A DNA stretch of 46,584 bases from Bdellovibrionales bacterium (GCA_016714165.1 JADJNU010000012.1:1-46584), one strand, 5' to 3'. Counted from the stretch's first letter, positions 34,462 to 42,615 are shown. Made by a program: numbers and translations. Notes: generated by a model from the sequence alone, not told the origin.

Positions 34462-35164
34462 ATATTTCCCCGATCCACTGAACTTGAGCTTTCAATCCTT
34501 GCGTCAGAGTTTTGTAACTCTCAGCGACAAGTTGAGAGGTGCAGACGATGTGAATGGCTTGGTAGTGTGTGGGCAGATAGGTCAATAGACCTTTGAGTTT
34601 TGAAATCCTGATCTTTCTTTGTGCGGGGGACTTTGGATAGTGCTCCATTTCAAATATGACATTTTTTGAAAATTGATTTGTGTAAACTCCGTCGGGGATG
34701 AAGACCTTCATTTTATTCATGAGAGCTTTTCTCTGAAGGGGGAGATCTTCGCTGATGAGTCGTCTTTCGGATTTCCAAGAACGTGCTATGAGGACTTGTT
34801 CGAGCTTGATCCTGTTCCAAGCGACGAGGACTGAGTGATTTACATTAAATGAAAATTGAGTTGTTGGTTTGAGCCGACGGACTTCGGGTCGATACCATTT
34901 AAGAGCCGAGACTCCCATGGGGGTTGTTCGATAGAAGAGAATTTTCCTTCCAAGGACAATGGCCTCGATGAGTCCATTTGATCTGAGCCGATTGATGCGA
35001 TTCCTTGAATTTTTGAGTTTCGTCTCCCAGCAGTCTTGTCCCCAGAAGGCATAGGCTAAAGGTTCAAGTTCCATGGGTCCCATTTCGTTTAAGAACTCAA
35101 GTAGAAGAAGATCTCTTTGTGTGAGCGACAATGGTTCCTTAAAAAATCTCTCTGGCGACTTCAT
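34424..35164 (-). CDS. replication-relaxation (Replic_Relax) family protein
   Basis: A 246-residue protein: N-terminal winged helix (LTQRDLLLLEFLNEMGPMEL, SRNRINRLRSNGLIEAIVLG, FYRTTPMGVSALKWY) and a nuclease-like core with IPDGVYTNQFSKNVIFEMEH, where D and ExE resemble PD-(D/E)XK residues, then KSPAQRKIRISKLKGLL. This matches the replication-relaxation family often found beside coupling proteins. No other relaxase candidate is in the window, so it may act in oriT processing or as a relaxosome accessory. Start overlaps the upstream gene (ATGA at 35161-35164). Confidence 0.75.
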   Translation of the reverse strand: MKSPERFFKEPLSLTQRDLLLLEFLNEMGPMELEPLAYAFWGQDCWETKLKNSRNRINRLRSNGLIEAIVLGRKILFYRTTPMGVSALKWYRPEVRRLKPTTQFSFNVNHSVLVAWNRIKLEQVLIARSWKSERRLISEDLPLQRKALMNKMKVFIPDGVYTNQFSKNVIFEMEHYPKSPAQRKIRISKLKGLLTYLPTHYQAIHIVCTSQLVAESYKTLTQGLKAQVQWIGEIFDQGELCHVLKK

Positions 35165-35547
35165 GTTTTCCTCTGTGCATCAATCTTCGTTGTGTCTTCA
35201 AAAATAATTCTCATTTCATTAACCTCACCCCCTGTTTTTATTCCAATCTTTGGGACCCTTCCGAATGGCTCGGGCGTTCTCAAGACCACCCGACCCCAAT
35301 TACTCGTTGGGGGTGGGTGGTCTTGAGATTGGCTATAGCCAAAGCCCGAGCCAAGAACACACTTCATTTCAATAGGATATGAATTTGAGGGATACGTGTG
35401 AGGGTACGTTTTAGGTGTGATTTTTTGAAGCCCTAAAACGTAACCTAAACCGTACCCATCAACGCAATGAGAACTCAAAAATCTGTGAAGAATGGGTTGG
35501 ATTTTATTATCTCGATCAACTGTTTTTTTGATGAAATCCACGATCAC
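35161..35547 (-). CDS. small protein overlapping a structured DNA element
   Basis: A 128-residue frame with GTG start after GGGAGAAAGT and a 4 bp stop/start overlap with the next gene, so translation is likely. The sequence (DRDNKIQPILHRFLSSHCVD; GSGFGYSQSQDHPPPTSNWG; GRVVLRTPEPFGRVPKIG) has no recognised domain and its middle is constrained by two hairpins in the DNA. It could be a leader-type ORF whose main role is the structure, or a real small transfer protein. Confidence 0.5.
   Translation of the reverse strand: MIVDFIKKTVDRDNKIQPILHRFLSSHCVDGYGLGYVLGLQKITPKTYPHTYPSNSYPIEMKCVLGSGFGYSQSQDHPPPTSNWGRVVLRTPEPFGRVPKIGIKTGGEVNEMRIIFEDTTKIDAQRKT
35267..35352. ncRNA. three-stem structure, copy 1
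   Basis: Outer stem GGCTCGGGC/GCCCGAGCC (35267-35275 with 35344-35352); inner 14 bp stem TCTCAAGACCACCC/GGGTGGTCTTGAGA (35278-35291 with 35315-35328), extended by GACCCCAA/TTGGGGGT; third small palindrome TTGGCTATAGCCAA (35329-35342). Same layout as 35656-35742 with compensating base changes, which argues for selection on structure. Could be a cruciform in oriT, a protein-binding site, or a folded RNA. Confidence 0.7.
35402..35457. repeat. hairpin with 11 bp stem
   Basis: TACGTTTTAGG (35405-35415) pairs with CCTAAAACGTA (35432-35442); an outer GGGTACG/CGTACCC (35402-35408, 35451-35457) offers an alternative pairing. Lies inside the same small ORF as structure copy 1. Confidence 0.55.
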
Positions 35548-35655
35548 ACTTTCTCCCTATTTTTTAGATGATCCATTTCTCTTCCCTCATGTTGCACCCC
35601 CTCCCATCTCTTCCTTCTGTGCTCTCCATCTACTTCAAAATCTTCGTCCGAAACG
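35548..35655. other. non-coding stretch between structured elements
   Basis: Pyrimidine-rich on the plus strand (CTCCCTATTT, CCCCCTCCCATCTC). No gene seen. Confidence 0.4.
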
Positions 35656-35742
35656 GGCTCTGGCGGTTTGTTGACCACCCGACCTCAACTATTTGTTGGG
35701 GGTGGGTGGTCAACAAAATGGACGCAGTCCAAAGCCAGAGCC
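35656..35742. ncRNA. three-stem structure, copy 2
   Basis: Outer stem GGCTCTGGC/GCCAGAGCC (35656-35664 with 35734-35742); inner stem TTTGTTGACCACCC/GGGTGGTCAACAAA (35667-35680 with 35704-35717); small palindrome TGGACGCAGTCCA (35719-35731). Compared with copy 1, the outer-stem G-C pair is T-A, the lower inner stem is entirely replaced but still complementary, and the third hairpin differs yet pairs. Lies outside any gene. Confidence 0.7.
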
Positions 35743-35780
35743 AAAAATCATCAAATTCAATAGTTTAACTCCCCCTCGGG

Positions 35781-35859
35781 TGCACCGGCGCCTATACCAT
35801 TTGGAAGGGGGTAATCGGTACACCCCAGCGGTACAGGTCGCGGTACAGGCTCCGGTGCA
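35781..35859. repeat. long imperfect hairpin with three CGGTACA repeats, oriT candidate
   Basis: TGCACCGGCGCCTATACC (35781-35798) pairs with GGTACAGGCTCCGGTGCA (35842-35859) apart from two internal mismatches or wobbles. The right side holds three direct CGGTACA units at 35816, 35829 and 35841, spaced 12-13 bp. Just upstream of the small gene transcribed from 36211. Inverted plus direct repeats between mobilisation genes is the usual composition of an oriT. Confidence 0.5.
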
Positions 35860-35884
35860 TGAAGAAAAAAGAGGCTCTTTATTT

Positions 35885-36211
35885 TCATGGCCTCTCGCCG
35901 TGCTTTCTTAAGACAATTTCTGGAGTGTTGTGGTGGTCTTTGTTTGATATCAGTCTCGATCTGGGAGGAGAGGCCTTCACCAATCCCAGAAGTTTTCCTC
36001 TGACCTCGGGATCTGAAATGGCCTTGCCGAGCAAAAAGGATTCCTCGGCATAACGGTTGATGAGATTCCACCAGGCCTCATCTTTTTCCATTAAAATAAG
36101 ATGAGAGATAACTTTGGTCCAATCAGAGCTCCTCAGTCCCATGCCTTTTGCATGCTCCTTGAAAGACTTGATTCGACTTGCGGCTTCGGAATTTATTTTG
36201 ATAACGGACAT
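35885..36211 (-). CDS. small basic protein, possible relaxosome accessory
   Basis: A 108-residue protein with AGAGGAG six bases before its ATG. The start MSVIKINSEAASRIKSFKEH and the predicted helices resemble small ribbon-helix-helix or MobC-like accessory proteins, though similarity is weak. It sits between the virB10-like gene (23 bp away) and the repeat-rich region, where such a protein would bind. Function inferred from position. Confidence 0.55.
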   Translation of the reverse strand: MSVIKINSEAASRIKSFKEHAKGMGLRSSDWTKVISHLILMEKDEAWWNLINRYAEESFLLGKAISDPEVRGKLLGLVKASPPRSRLISNKDHHNTPEIVLRKHGERP

Positions 36212-36233
36212 TTTCGACTCCTCTTGTTAATTG

Positions 36234-36968
36234 TTAGTTTTCGATGGCAGTGGCAAGAACTAGAACTTTGATTTCAAATGGACCTTTGAGTTCTGAGAAC
36301 TCAGGAAACTTTTTAAGCTTTTCTCGAAACCTCTCAGCCGAGCTCATGGCACTTTGGCTGAGAGCTTTTTTTGTTGAGGAGTTAATGGAGGTGTCCTCAA
36401 TGGTTCCCCCAAAGGGAGTCAGATATTTTGGAACCTGAGCGTCAAAGTAGGCCGCCATAAAAGTGGAGATAAAATCGCCTGCAAAATACTTGGCCTCTTT
36501 TGAATGATGAATGCCCTCAAAACCTGGAGTGCCGAGCTCTGTCAGAGCTGTGCCTTTGAAGAAAAAAGCTTGGGCCTTGGATTTGGGAGAGAGCATTTCA
36601 AAATCAATGAAGACTCGATTTGAGTTTGGCTCAAGGCGGGAGAAGCCCACGAGTCTTGATTGGGCGAGATGACCTGAGGTAATTCGGGCCACAACCGGAG
36701 CCTTTTCATCGGGGAAGGCAATGACGGAGTGTTCAACTTGAGCTGATAAAATATCCCCAGGCCTTAGAGTTTTGAGAGTCTCCTTGACTGAGTCCATGGG
36801 AAGAATAATGGAACTCTCAGTGTCTTTTGATTTTTGGGAATTTACTGCCAAATAATATTGGGGAAGATTGGATCTGACACTTTGAGAAAGGGCAGATTTT
36901 TTATCTACTTCGATCTTGGCCCGGCTCCTTTTGGTATTCGGAGCCGTGGTTTCAGTAACTGAAGGCAT
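36234..36968 (-). CDS. VirB10/TraB-like channel protein
   Basis: A 244-residue frame. The C-terminal two thirds follow the VirB10 pattern: LRPGDILSAQVEHSVIAFPD, APVVARITSGHLAQSRLVGF, RVFIDFEMLSP, and GFEGIHHSKEAKYFAGDFIS. Upstream of the ATG the same frame is open for ~70 codons with a Pro-rich stretch (KDPPSPKQSPTRESKAPH) typical of the VirB10 periplasmic linker, but without a start codon and overlapping the VirB9-like gene. So the annotated protein lacks the usual membrane anchor; an indel between the two genes may hide a longer VirB10. Position after VirB8 and VirB9 supports the call. Confidence 0.65.
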   Translation of the reverse strand: MPSVTETTAPNTKRSRAKIEVDKKSALSQSVRSNLPQYYLAVNSQKSKDTESSIILPMDSVKETLKTLRPGDILSAQVEHSVIAFPDEKAPVVARITSGHLAQSRLVGFSRLEPNSNRVFIDFEMLSPKSKAQAFFFKGTALTELGTPGFEGIHHSKEAKYFAGDFISTFMAAYFDAQVPKYLTPFGGTIEDTSINSSTKKALSQSAMSSAERFREKLKKFPEFSELKGPFEIKVLVLATAIEN

Positions 36969-37032
36969 TTCTTTTGGAGAGTGATTTTCAATTGTCTTAA
37001 AATCATCGACAGATTCCTTAACTGATTCTGGC

Positions 37033-37541
37033 TCATTGAGTAAAGAATGCCCGTCGAGGATGTGATCTGAGGCGAAGGAGTTGAGCTGAAAGGTCCCTAA
37101 GGTATGCGGAGCTTTGCTCTCTCTCGTAGGAGACTGTTTCGGTGAAGGCGGGTCCTTTGACGGCTCCCAAAATTTTGATCACATCTTGATGAAGTCTTTG
37201 GTTTGCAATGACGTCGAAGACAAAAAGCCCATGGGAGCATCGAACGATCAAGTTGGTCGGATCAACCAGATTTGTCCTGGCCGATAGGACGAGTTCAGAT
37301 TTGAGAGTTTTTGAGACCTGAACTTCAAGGCTTGATTTTAACCCCACCTTGGCTTCATCAATATCGCAGGGAAATTGAATGACACTGGAGAGTCCGGGTT
37401 TGATGTAGATCAGGCCTACTTCAGAGCGATCGAAGAACTGAGAAGAAATCCGGCCTGAGCTTTTGCGAAAAAATAGGGAAAAAAGCCTACAAAAACACTC
37501 AAAATACACACTAAAAAGCAGGGAAAAAGGGCTAAAATCAT
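37033..37541 (-). pseudogene. VirB9/TraK-like channel protein, frameshifted after the signal peptide
   Basis: ATG at 37541 overlaps the stop of the VirB8-like gene (CTATGA) and encodes a signal peptide (MILALFPCFLVCILSVFVGF, ending FAKAQA), but the frame stops at SIALK*. One base near 37450-37465 would join it to ISSQFFDRSEVGLIYIKPGL, IQFPCDIDEAKVGLKSSLEV, DPTNLIVRCSHGLFVFDVI, the beta-rich pattern of VirB9/TraK outer-membrane channel proteins. A later start in the second frame (MYFECFC) would have no normal signal. Gene is probably functional if the shift is a consensus error. Confidence 0.65.
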
Positions 37542-38089
37542 AGTTTTTCCTCCCGAAGTTCTATGATCTCCATGCCCCAGGGGTTGATGTCTGACCTCTC
37601 GATGCGCTGGAGCTTGAGAATCACTTTCACTTGAAAACTCTCGGTCTGAAGGCGGGATTTCTGCTCTATTTGCAAAAGAGCTTGAAAGTTCTCCTTATCG
37701 ACTTGGCTGAGTCCTCGAAGTCTTGAGTTTTGCACAAGGCCTGACTTTTCAACGGCTGTCTTTAATCTTTGGATATTTTCTCCCTCACTCTTCCAAAGAC
37801 TCTCAGACATGAGATTTGTGGCCTCTCCCACGTTTTGGGAGAAATCGAGTGGGGTGAAGTTGTAGGCCTTTGAGAAATAGTGCTTTAAAAATGAAGTGAG
37901 CTCCGTCTTAAAGAGAGGATCGTCTTGGCTTGTGATAATTCTGGTGCCGTTGGCATCAATGCCGATCAGGAGGGTTTTGCCCTGATTTTTGACTGCTTGA
38001 AAAGTCGCAAAACAAGCCCAAGATGTGAGGGCCAAAAAGAGAAGGATTTTTAGAATTTGTGGCTTTAGTATTTCAAATGCCAATTTCAT
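37538..38089 (-). CDS. VirB8/TraE-like inner-membrane protein
   Basis: A 183-residue protein with one N-terminal membrane helix (ILKILLFLALTSWACFATF) and a periplasmic domain (GIDANGTRIITSQDDPLFKT, SFQVKVILKLQRIERSDINP), the topology and length of VirB8/TraE proteins that bridge inner membrane and channel. Located between the VirB6- and VirB9-like genes, the standard order. Confidence 0.7.
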   Translation of the reverse strand: MKLAFEILKPQILKILLFLALTSWACFATFQAVKNQGKTLLIGIDANGTRIITSQDDPLFKTELTSFLKHYFSKAYNFTPLDFSQNVGEATNLMSESLWKSEGENIQRLKTAVEKSGLVQNSRLRGLSQVDKENFQALLQIEQKSRLQTESFQVKVILKLQRIERSDINPWGMEIIELREEKL

Positions 38090-38123
38090 AGAGAACCTCC
38101 AGAGGTCTTAAAGATTGGGAAAC

Positions 38124-39494
38124 TCATTGCTCACGCCCCCCTTTTGAGCCATCAATCCAAGTCTCGTTTTGTCTCAATTGTGTTTTCTGAAACGAAGAAT
38201 AAGATCCTCTTCTCAAACCCTGAGACCTTTCTCTTGCAATCCCACTGGGAGTGCTGGAATTTCCATTTCCATTTCCATTTCCATTTCCATTTCGATTGGC
38301 CGAAGTATGTGGATTTGATTTTTTAAGTCCTTGAGAGGACAGAGCGCGACCAAGAGTATCTCTGTTCGACGAGCCATAATTATTTTGGCTAGATCCATCC
38401 TGGGTAAAAAGATTTTGGCCAATTGAAGCTCTAGATGGATTTCGAAAGGGACCTGTCAAACCTACTTGGTTTGACAGGTTTAAGGGGAGAGCTCCTGAGT
38501 CTTTTTTTGAGTCTTGAGAGTTATGAGTCATCAGGTCTGTGTTTTTAGAATTTCTCATTCCAGAATAATTTCTCATTCCAGACTTTCCGCTTATTCCATG
38601 CGTGATTGGGGCCTGATAGTTCCTGGAACTTTTTTGAAATGAAGAGCCCCTTGAGGAGGCAAAGGGCGGAAGAGTTAAGCTTCGATTTCCTAAACCAAAA
38701 GAGCTGTTTATTTGGGGCTGTCCCCTTCTCTTCGACTGTTGAGGTAAATATCGAGGGGGAGTGAAGCCATGGACAAATCCTCCGGCAACCCGTCTTCCCA
38801 CCTCTTTTCCTCCGGAGAGGGCACTTAAGGCTGAGCCTCCAAACGTCGATTGAAGAAGGAGCTTGCAAAAGGAGAGGGGACTTAAGAGTTTGAAGAGCTC
38901 GATTAAGAGATCAATGGACCAGTAGAAAATCTGACTTTCAGATTTTAATCCATTTTGGAGTAAGCTTCCTCCCACTCGGTCAAAGACTGAAAACAAGAGG
39001 GGCCAAGAAGAGCCAATAAGAATGAGAAAATAGAAGATCTTGATGAGTGAGGGCATGGATAAAACTGTGCCGAAGAGAAAAACAATGGGAGCCAAAGCCG
39101 ACATAAAGATAAGTGAAATAATAAAAAGACACTGAGATAGGTAATAAACAACAGAAGTGATAAGCCCTAGAGTTTTTCGAACGAGAGAGAGGCCGGGAGT
39201 TGCAATGGGGTCTTTTTGTGAGAGCAGAAGTCTTTGAGTTGTTTGTTGAGCAATGTCGCCCTCTAAAGCTCTTGAAAAATCAAAAGTCAGAGAGAGGAGA
39301 TATTCATAGGAGAGAAGAAGAGCCAGAAAGAGGGCAGCTCCCTTGACGAGCTCTCCATACTCTCTTGAGTTTGCGGCCGTCATGTTGAGATAGAGGAGTC
39401 TTAAGGAGAAGAGCACAGGAAAGATCAGAACGATATAGCTCTTGGTTTCTCGAAAGACATCATTACTCATTTTTTGGGTGAACTCAAAGCTCAT
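38124..39494 (-). CDS. VirB6/TrbL-like polytopic protein
   Basis: A 456-residue protein with about six membrane helices in the first 240 residues (SYIVLIFPVLFSLRLLYLNM; LVKGAALFLALLLSYEYLL; LFIISLIFMSALAPIVFLFG; IKIFYFLILIGSSWPLLFSV) and a long polar, Ser/Asn-rich cytoplasmic or periplasmic tail, as in VirB6/TrbL. The tail contains NGNGNGNGNGN encoded by a hexanucleotide microsatellite. ATGA overlap with the upstream gene. Conducts substrate across the inner membrane in known systems. Confidence 0.75.
   Translation of the reverse strand: MSFEFTQKMSNDVFRETKSYIVLIFPVLFSLRLLYLNMTAANSREYGELVKGAALFLALLLSYEYLLSLTFDFSRALEGDIAQQTTQRLLLSQKDPIATPGLSLVRKTLGLITSVVYYLSQCLFIISLIFMSALAPIVFLFGTVLSMPSLIKIFYFLILIGSSWPLLFSVFDRVGGSLLQNGLKSESQIFYWSIDLLIELFKLLSPLSFCKLLLQSTFGGSALSALSGGKEVGRRVAGGFVHGFTPPRYLPQQSKRRGQPQINSSFGLGNRSLTLPPFASSRGSSFQKSSRNYQAPITHGISGKSGMRNYSGMRNSKNTDLMTHNSQDSKKDSGALPLNLSNQVGLTGPFRNPSRASIGQNLFTQDGSSQNNYGSSNRDTLGRALSSQGLKKSNPHTSANRNGNGNGNGNGNSSTPSGIARERSQGLRRGSYSSFQKTQLRQNETWIDGSKGGREQ
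38259..38294 (+). repeat. hexanucleotide microsatellite in the VirB6-like tail
   Basis: Five perfect ATTTCC units and a partial sixth, coding (Asn-Gly)n on the minus strand. Six-base units change length without shifting frame, so the linker could vary between cells. Confidence 0.85.
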
Positions 39495-40117
39495 GGATGC
39501 ACTCCCCGACGCTTGATAAACTCTTGCGTCATCAGTTCATCAAAACTCCTCGATTCGATCTCGGACTTTCTCATTTGAAGTTTTAATTCGGTCAAAATCT
39601 CAGTCTGAACAGCGAGCGAGGATCTTTGAAGTTTGAGCTGTTCTTGAAGAGTAAAAGCACTCTCTGATTGGGCATAGGCCGATGAGGCTTTTGGAAAATT
39701 CGCCAGCGCCAGGAACAGACGCTTAACTCTTTTTAAATATTCACTCGAAGATCTAATACTGTCGGTTAAGGTCATTTTTGAGAGCCTTGGAGCTTTCATC
39801 AGGGCTTCGATTTCGTTCTTGGCCCAAACCGCTGTTTGGGTTTTGCCCTCGATTTTATCCAGAGAAGCTGAGAGCTCACTGATGGATCGATCCAGATCAG
39901 AAAAGCGTTTGTTTGAGGAGTCCCTCTCCGAGGAGTTGTTCTCAACGGTCTTAAGTAGTTCATGGGTGGCATCGACGAGAGCTGAGGCCTCGGCTACTTT
40001 TTCAGCAGAATCGACAAGGGTGTCTAAAAAGGCTTGAGCCCTTGAGGGAGACAAAAGACAGGAGATACACAGTAGTAGTAGTGAAATAAGAGTTTGAGAG
40101 GAATGGGATCTCATCAA
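39491..40117 (-). CDS. VirB5/TrbJ-like exported protein
   Basis: A 208-residue protein with signal peptide (MMRSHSSQTLISLLLLCISC, cleavage near AQA-FL) and a helical mature part (DSAEKVAEASALVDATHELL; LQEQLKLQRSSLAVQTEILT), typical of the pilus-tip protein VirB5/TrbJ. It lies between the VirB4 and VirB6 genes with 4 bp overlaps on both sides. A lipobox-like LCISC is also present, so lipidation cannot be excluded. Confidence 0.7.
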   Translation of the reverse strand: MMRSHSSQTLISLLLLCISCLLSPSRAQAFLDTLVDSAEKVAEASALVDATHELLKTVENNSSERDSSNKRFSDLDRSISELSASLDKIEGKTQTAVWAKNEIEALMKAPRLSKMTLTDSIRSSSEYLKRVKRLFLALANFPKASSAYAQSESAFTLQEQLKLQRSSLAVQTEILTELKLQMRKSEIESRSFDELMTQEFIKRRGVHP

Positions 40118-42615
40118 TCTTGAGCCTTTCTATCCAAACTCAAGACTCTGATGGCTTCAAGACGAGTGAGGCTTGGAACTGTCTTCATGAGACTCTCGAT
40201 CTTCTGGTTGTCCTCTCTAGTGCTTGAGAACCTCCAATACTCCTCGGGGCTTAGGATAATGCGAAATATTCGAGAGCCAAATTTGTCCTGATACAAGACC
40301 TCTGAAAACCTCCTCTGCTCTCCTTTTAAATTCTCAAGGACCTCCATCTTGTCCCTCGACAATTGAAATCTCTCCTGAAACTCTTTTCTCTCTCCATCAG
40401 GGCTAAAGAGAAATCGGTTGGGACTGTTCTCGATGATACCCTGATCATTTTGAACGATCAGATCCGTTGATTTTTGGCTGATGGAAATGAAGGATCCACC
40501 AAATTTTCTCACGTTAGCCGTTGAAAACTTAAAGAAGGCAAAGCATCGCTTGATAAAAAAAGGAGTCTCATCTGCGATAAAAACGAGTTTTTTGTCCTTT
40601 GATCTGATCATTTCAAGGTTAAATTGAGCCATGACGAGGGAGAACCCGCCCTGGCCGAAATCAGCGTCACTGGCCTGATGAATATCTGAAAAATTATAAT
40701 AGCGAAGGCAACAGTTCTCTTCATGCGGGTCTTGCTCGTTTTTACTGATCAGAGCATTTTGATAGATACCACCTTTAGCCCATCGGTAGAGGAGAGACTT
40801 TCTCGGAAGATCTTTTGATTCCCTTAAAAACCCATCAATGGATGGACTTTCATTGTCTTTTCCTTTGATCCCTTCGGCATAGAGAAATAAAGCTCTTTCC
40901 ACCTGGGCTCTTAATTCCTTAGAGAGTGTCAGCTCTCCTTCTTCTGTCATCAGCACGTTGAGGAAATTCGATAGCACAGAGATCGAGGACTCATGCACCC
41001 CCTCTTTAAGACACAAAAATGGATTCATGCCAGAGGGCTTGTCAAGGCTCAGCCGGTATTCTCTTCCCTTTAAACTTTCGGTTTCTTTCGAGTGGCTTCC
41101 GCCCACATCGACTTTGATAATATGAATTCGCCTGTCATGAAGAAGGGCTCTCGTTAAAAGATTGGTGAGGACACTTTTTCCACTGCCTGTCTTGCCACAG
41201 ATAATCGCTGAAAAGGCGTCGTAGCGTTTATCAAACAAATCAATCGAGTTCAGACTGTGGTCTCTGCGGTGAAGATAAAGACCGTGGCTTTGTTTAAGAT
41301 TTCTGTCTTCTCCCTTTAGACCTTGAGCCTTTTTTTCCACTTTCGTTCCTCGAGATCCAAGAAGGGGGAAATAGAGACCTAAGATGTCTCCTCTTTCCTT
41401 AAAACTTAAGTGATGAAAATTTCCTGGCAGAAGAGACTTAAAGCAGTTAAAGCTTCCGAATGTTTCAAGGGCGAAGGCTCCCATGGGTTTCAGAGCATGA
41501 ATGACGATTTTTGAATCCTCTCGAATTAACTCCTCAGAGACTCTTGGCAAAATCACGTAGAGCTCGTAATTAAATAGGGACTCCCTTTCAAGGGCTACTT
41601 TTTCCAAAAGATCTTCGGAATCATAATACTTCTGAGCCGATATCTTATCCCCTCCGCTCAAGCCTTGAGAGGATTTGCGACGGAGCAAGAGTTCAGAGAG
41701 ACTTGAGGGCATCTTTCTGAGCTTCAAGGATATCTGATAGGGCTCGGGGATTTGTTGTCTGAGACTGTGAAGGGAGTTCAAGTTTAAAGCTGTGGGTGTT
41801 GGTCCCTGAAACTTTACGATGCCAAAAATATCGTGCGATATTTCAATGCCGGCTTTGAGTATTCTTATAAATTCACCCCGTGTGCTGAAAACCGGAGGTT
41901 TTTTTAATACTCGACACTGAAGGCCTATCTCTTCTAAATGTTTGAGATTACACCCATCCAGGAGGGAGAGGGCATAGGATTCCTCAACTGAGGAGGATTT
42001 CTTTCTCAAGAGGGTCTTAATCAATTGAGAGAATCCGCCGATTTGGGTCTCAAGACTTATTGTGATCTTATCCCGTGAGAATCCGATCTCTGAGAGCTCC
42101 TCTTTTCTTGATGAGAGGTTAGTACTTGAAGAGGAGAAGGCCCATTGAGAGCTGAGATTAATTTTAAGAGTGATCCTTGGATCGAGTGAAAGGGCAAATT
42201 GAGTGAGATGACGGCTCACGTCCTCCAAATCGTCCCGCTCGGGATCGATTCCATCCACCTCAAAGGCTGTTAAGAGGCTTAAGTTTTCAAAGACCCAGAA
42301 GCGATGAGCTTTCAGATCGAATTGATGAGTCAGTTTTGGATAAATCACTTGAACCCTCCTGTTAAAGGCCCGGGTTAAAAAGTCCCTGACCGTGTGTCTT
42401 CGAAAGTTAAGTCTTAAGAAAACAAGTGAAAGAGAGCAGATCAAAAGATGAAGAAGAGGCAGAAACCTTAAGGATTCAAATTGTTTAAAAATTAGAAGGC
42501 CAGATAGAAAGAGAAGGCCAAGGAAAATAAAGTCCACCTCACTCAGTCCAAAAAACAAAGACGAATTATTGAGGGAATATGAGGGTTTTTGGATGGGTTT
42601 AGGCACCAAAAACAC
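40114..42615 (-). CDS. virB4: VirB3-VirB4 fusion, T4SS assembly ATPase
   Basis: An 833-residue protein. Residues 1-100 have two membrane helices and a basic tail (EVDFIFLGLLFLSGLLIFKQ; FLPLLHLLICSLSLVFLRLN; RRHTVRDFLTRAFNRRVQVI), which is VirB3. The rest is VirB4: Walker A ICGKTGSGKSVLTNLL at about 467-482, Walker B KLVFIADETPFF at about 675-685, FISISQKSTD and the C-terminal RFSEVLYQDKFGSRIFRIIL. Fusion of VirB3 to VirB4 is known in other T4SSs. Overlaps both neighbours. Intact, with all ATPase motifs. Confidence 0.9.
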   Translation of the reverse strand: MFLVPKPIQKPSYSLNNSSLFFGLSEVDFIFLGLLFLSGLLIFKQFESLRFLPLLHLLICSLSLVFLRLNFRRHTVRDFLTRAFNRRVQVIYPKLTHQFDLKAHRFWVFENLSLLTAFEVDGIDPERDDLEDVSRHLTQFALSLDPRITLKINLSSQWAFSSSSTNLSSRKEELSEIGFSRDKITISLETQIGGFSQLIKTLLRKKSSSVEESYALSLLDGCNLKHLEEIGLQCRVLKKPPVFSTRGEFIRILKAGIEISHDIFGIVKFQGPTPTALNLNSLHSLRQQIPEPYQISLKLRKMPSSLSELLLRRKSSQGLSGGDKISAQKYYDSEDLLEKVALERESLFNYELYVILPRVSEELIREDSKIVIHALKPMGAFALETFGSFNCFKSLLPGNFHHLSFKERGDILGLYFPLLGSRGTKVEKKAQGLKGEDRNLKQSHGLYLHRRDHSLNSIDLFDKRYDAFSAIICGKTGSGKSVLTNLLTRALLHDRRIHIIKVDVGGSHSKETESLKGREYRLSLDKPSGMNPFLCLKEGVHESSISVLSNFLNVLMTEEGELTLSKELRAQVERALFLYAEGIKGKDNESPSIDGFLRESKDLPRKSLLYRWAKGGIYQNALISKNEQDPHEENCCLRYYNFSDIHQASDADFGQGGFSLVMAQFNLEMIRSKDKKLVFIADETPFFIKRCFAFFKFSTANVRKFGGSFISISQKSTDLIVQNDQGIIENSPNRFLFSPDGERKEFQERFQLSRDKMEVLENLKGEQRRFSEVLYQDKFGSRIFRIILSPEEYWRFSSTREDNQKIESLMKTVPSLTRLEAIRVLSLDRKAQD

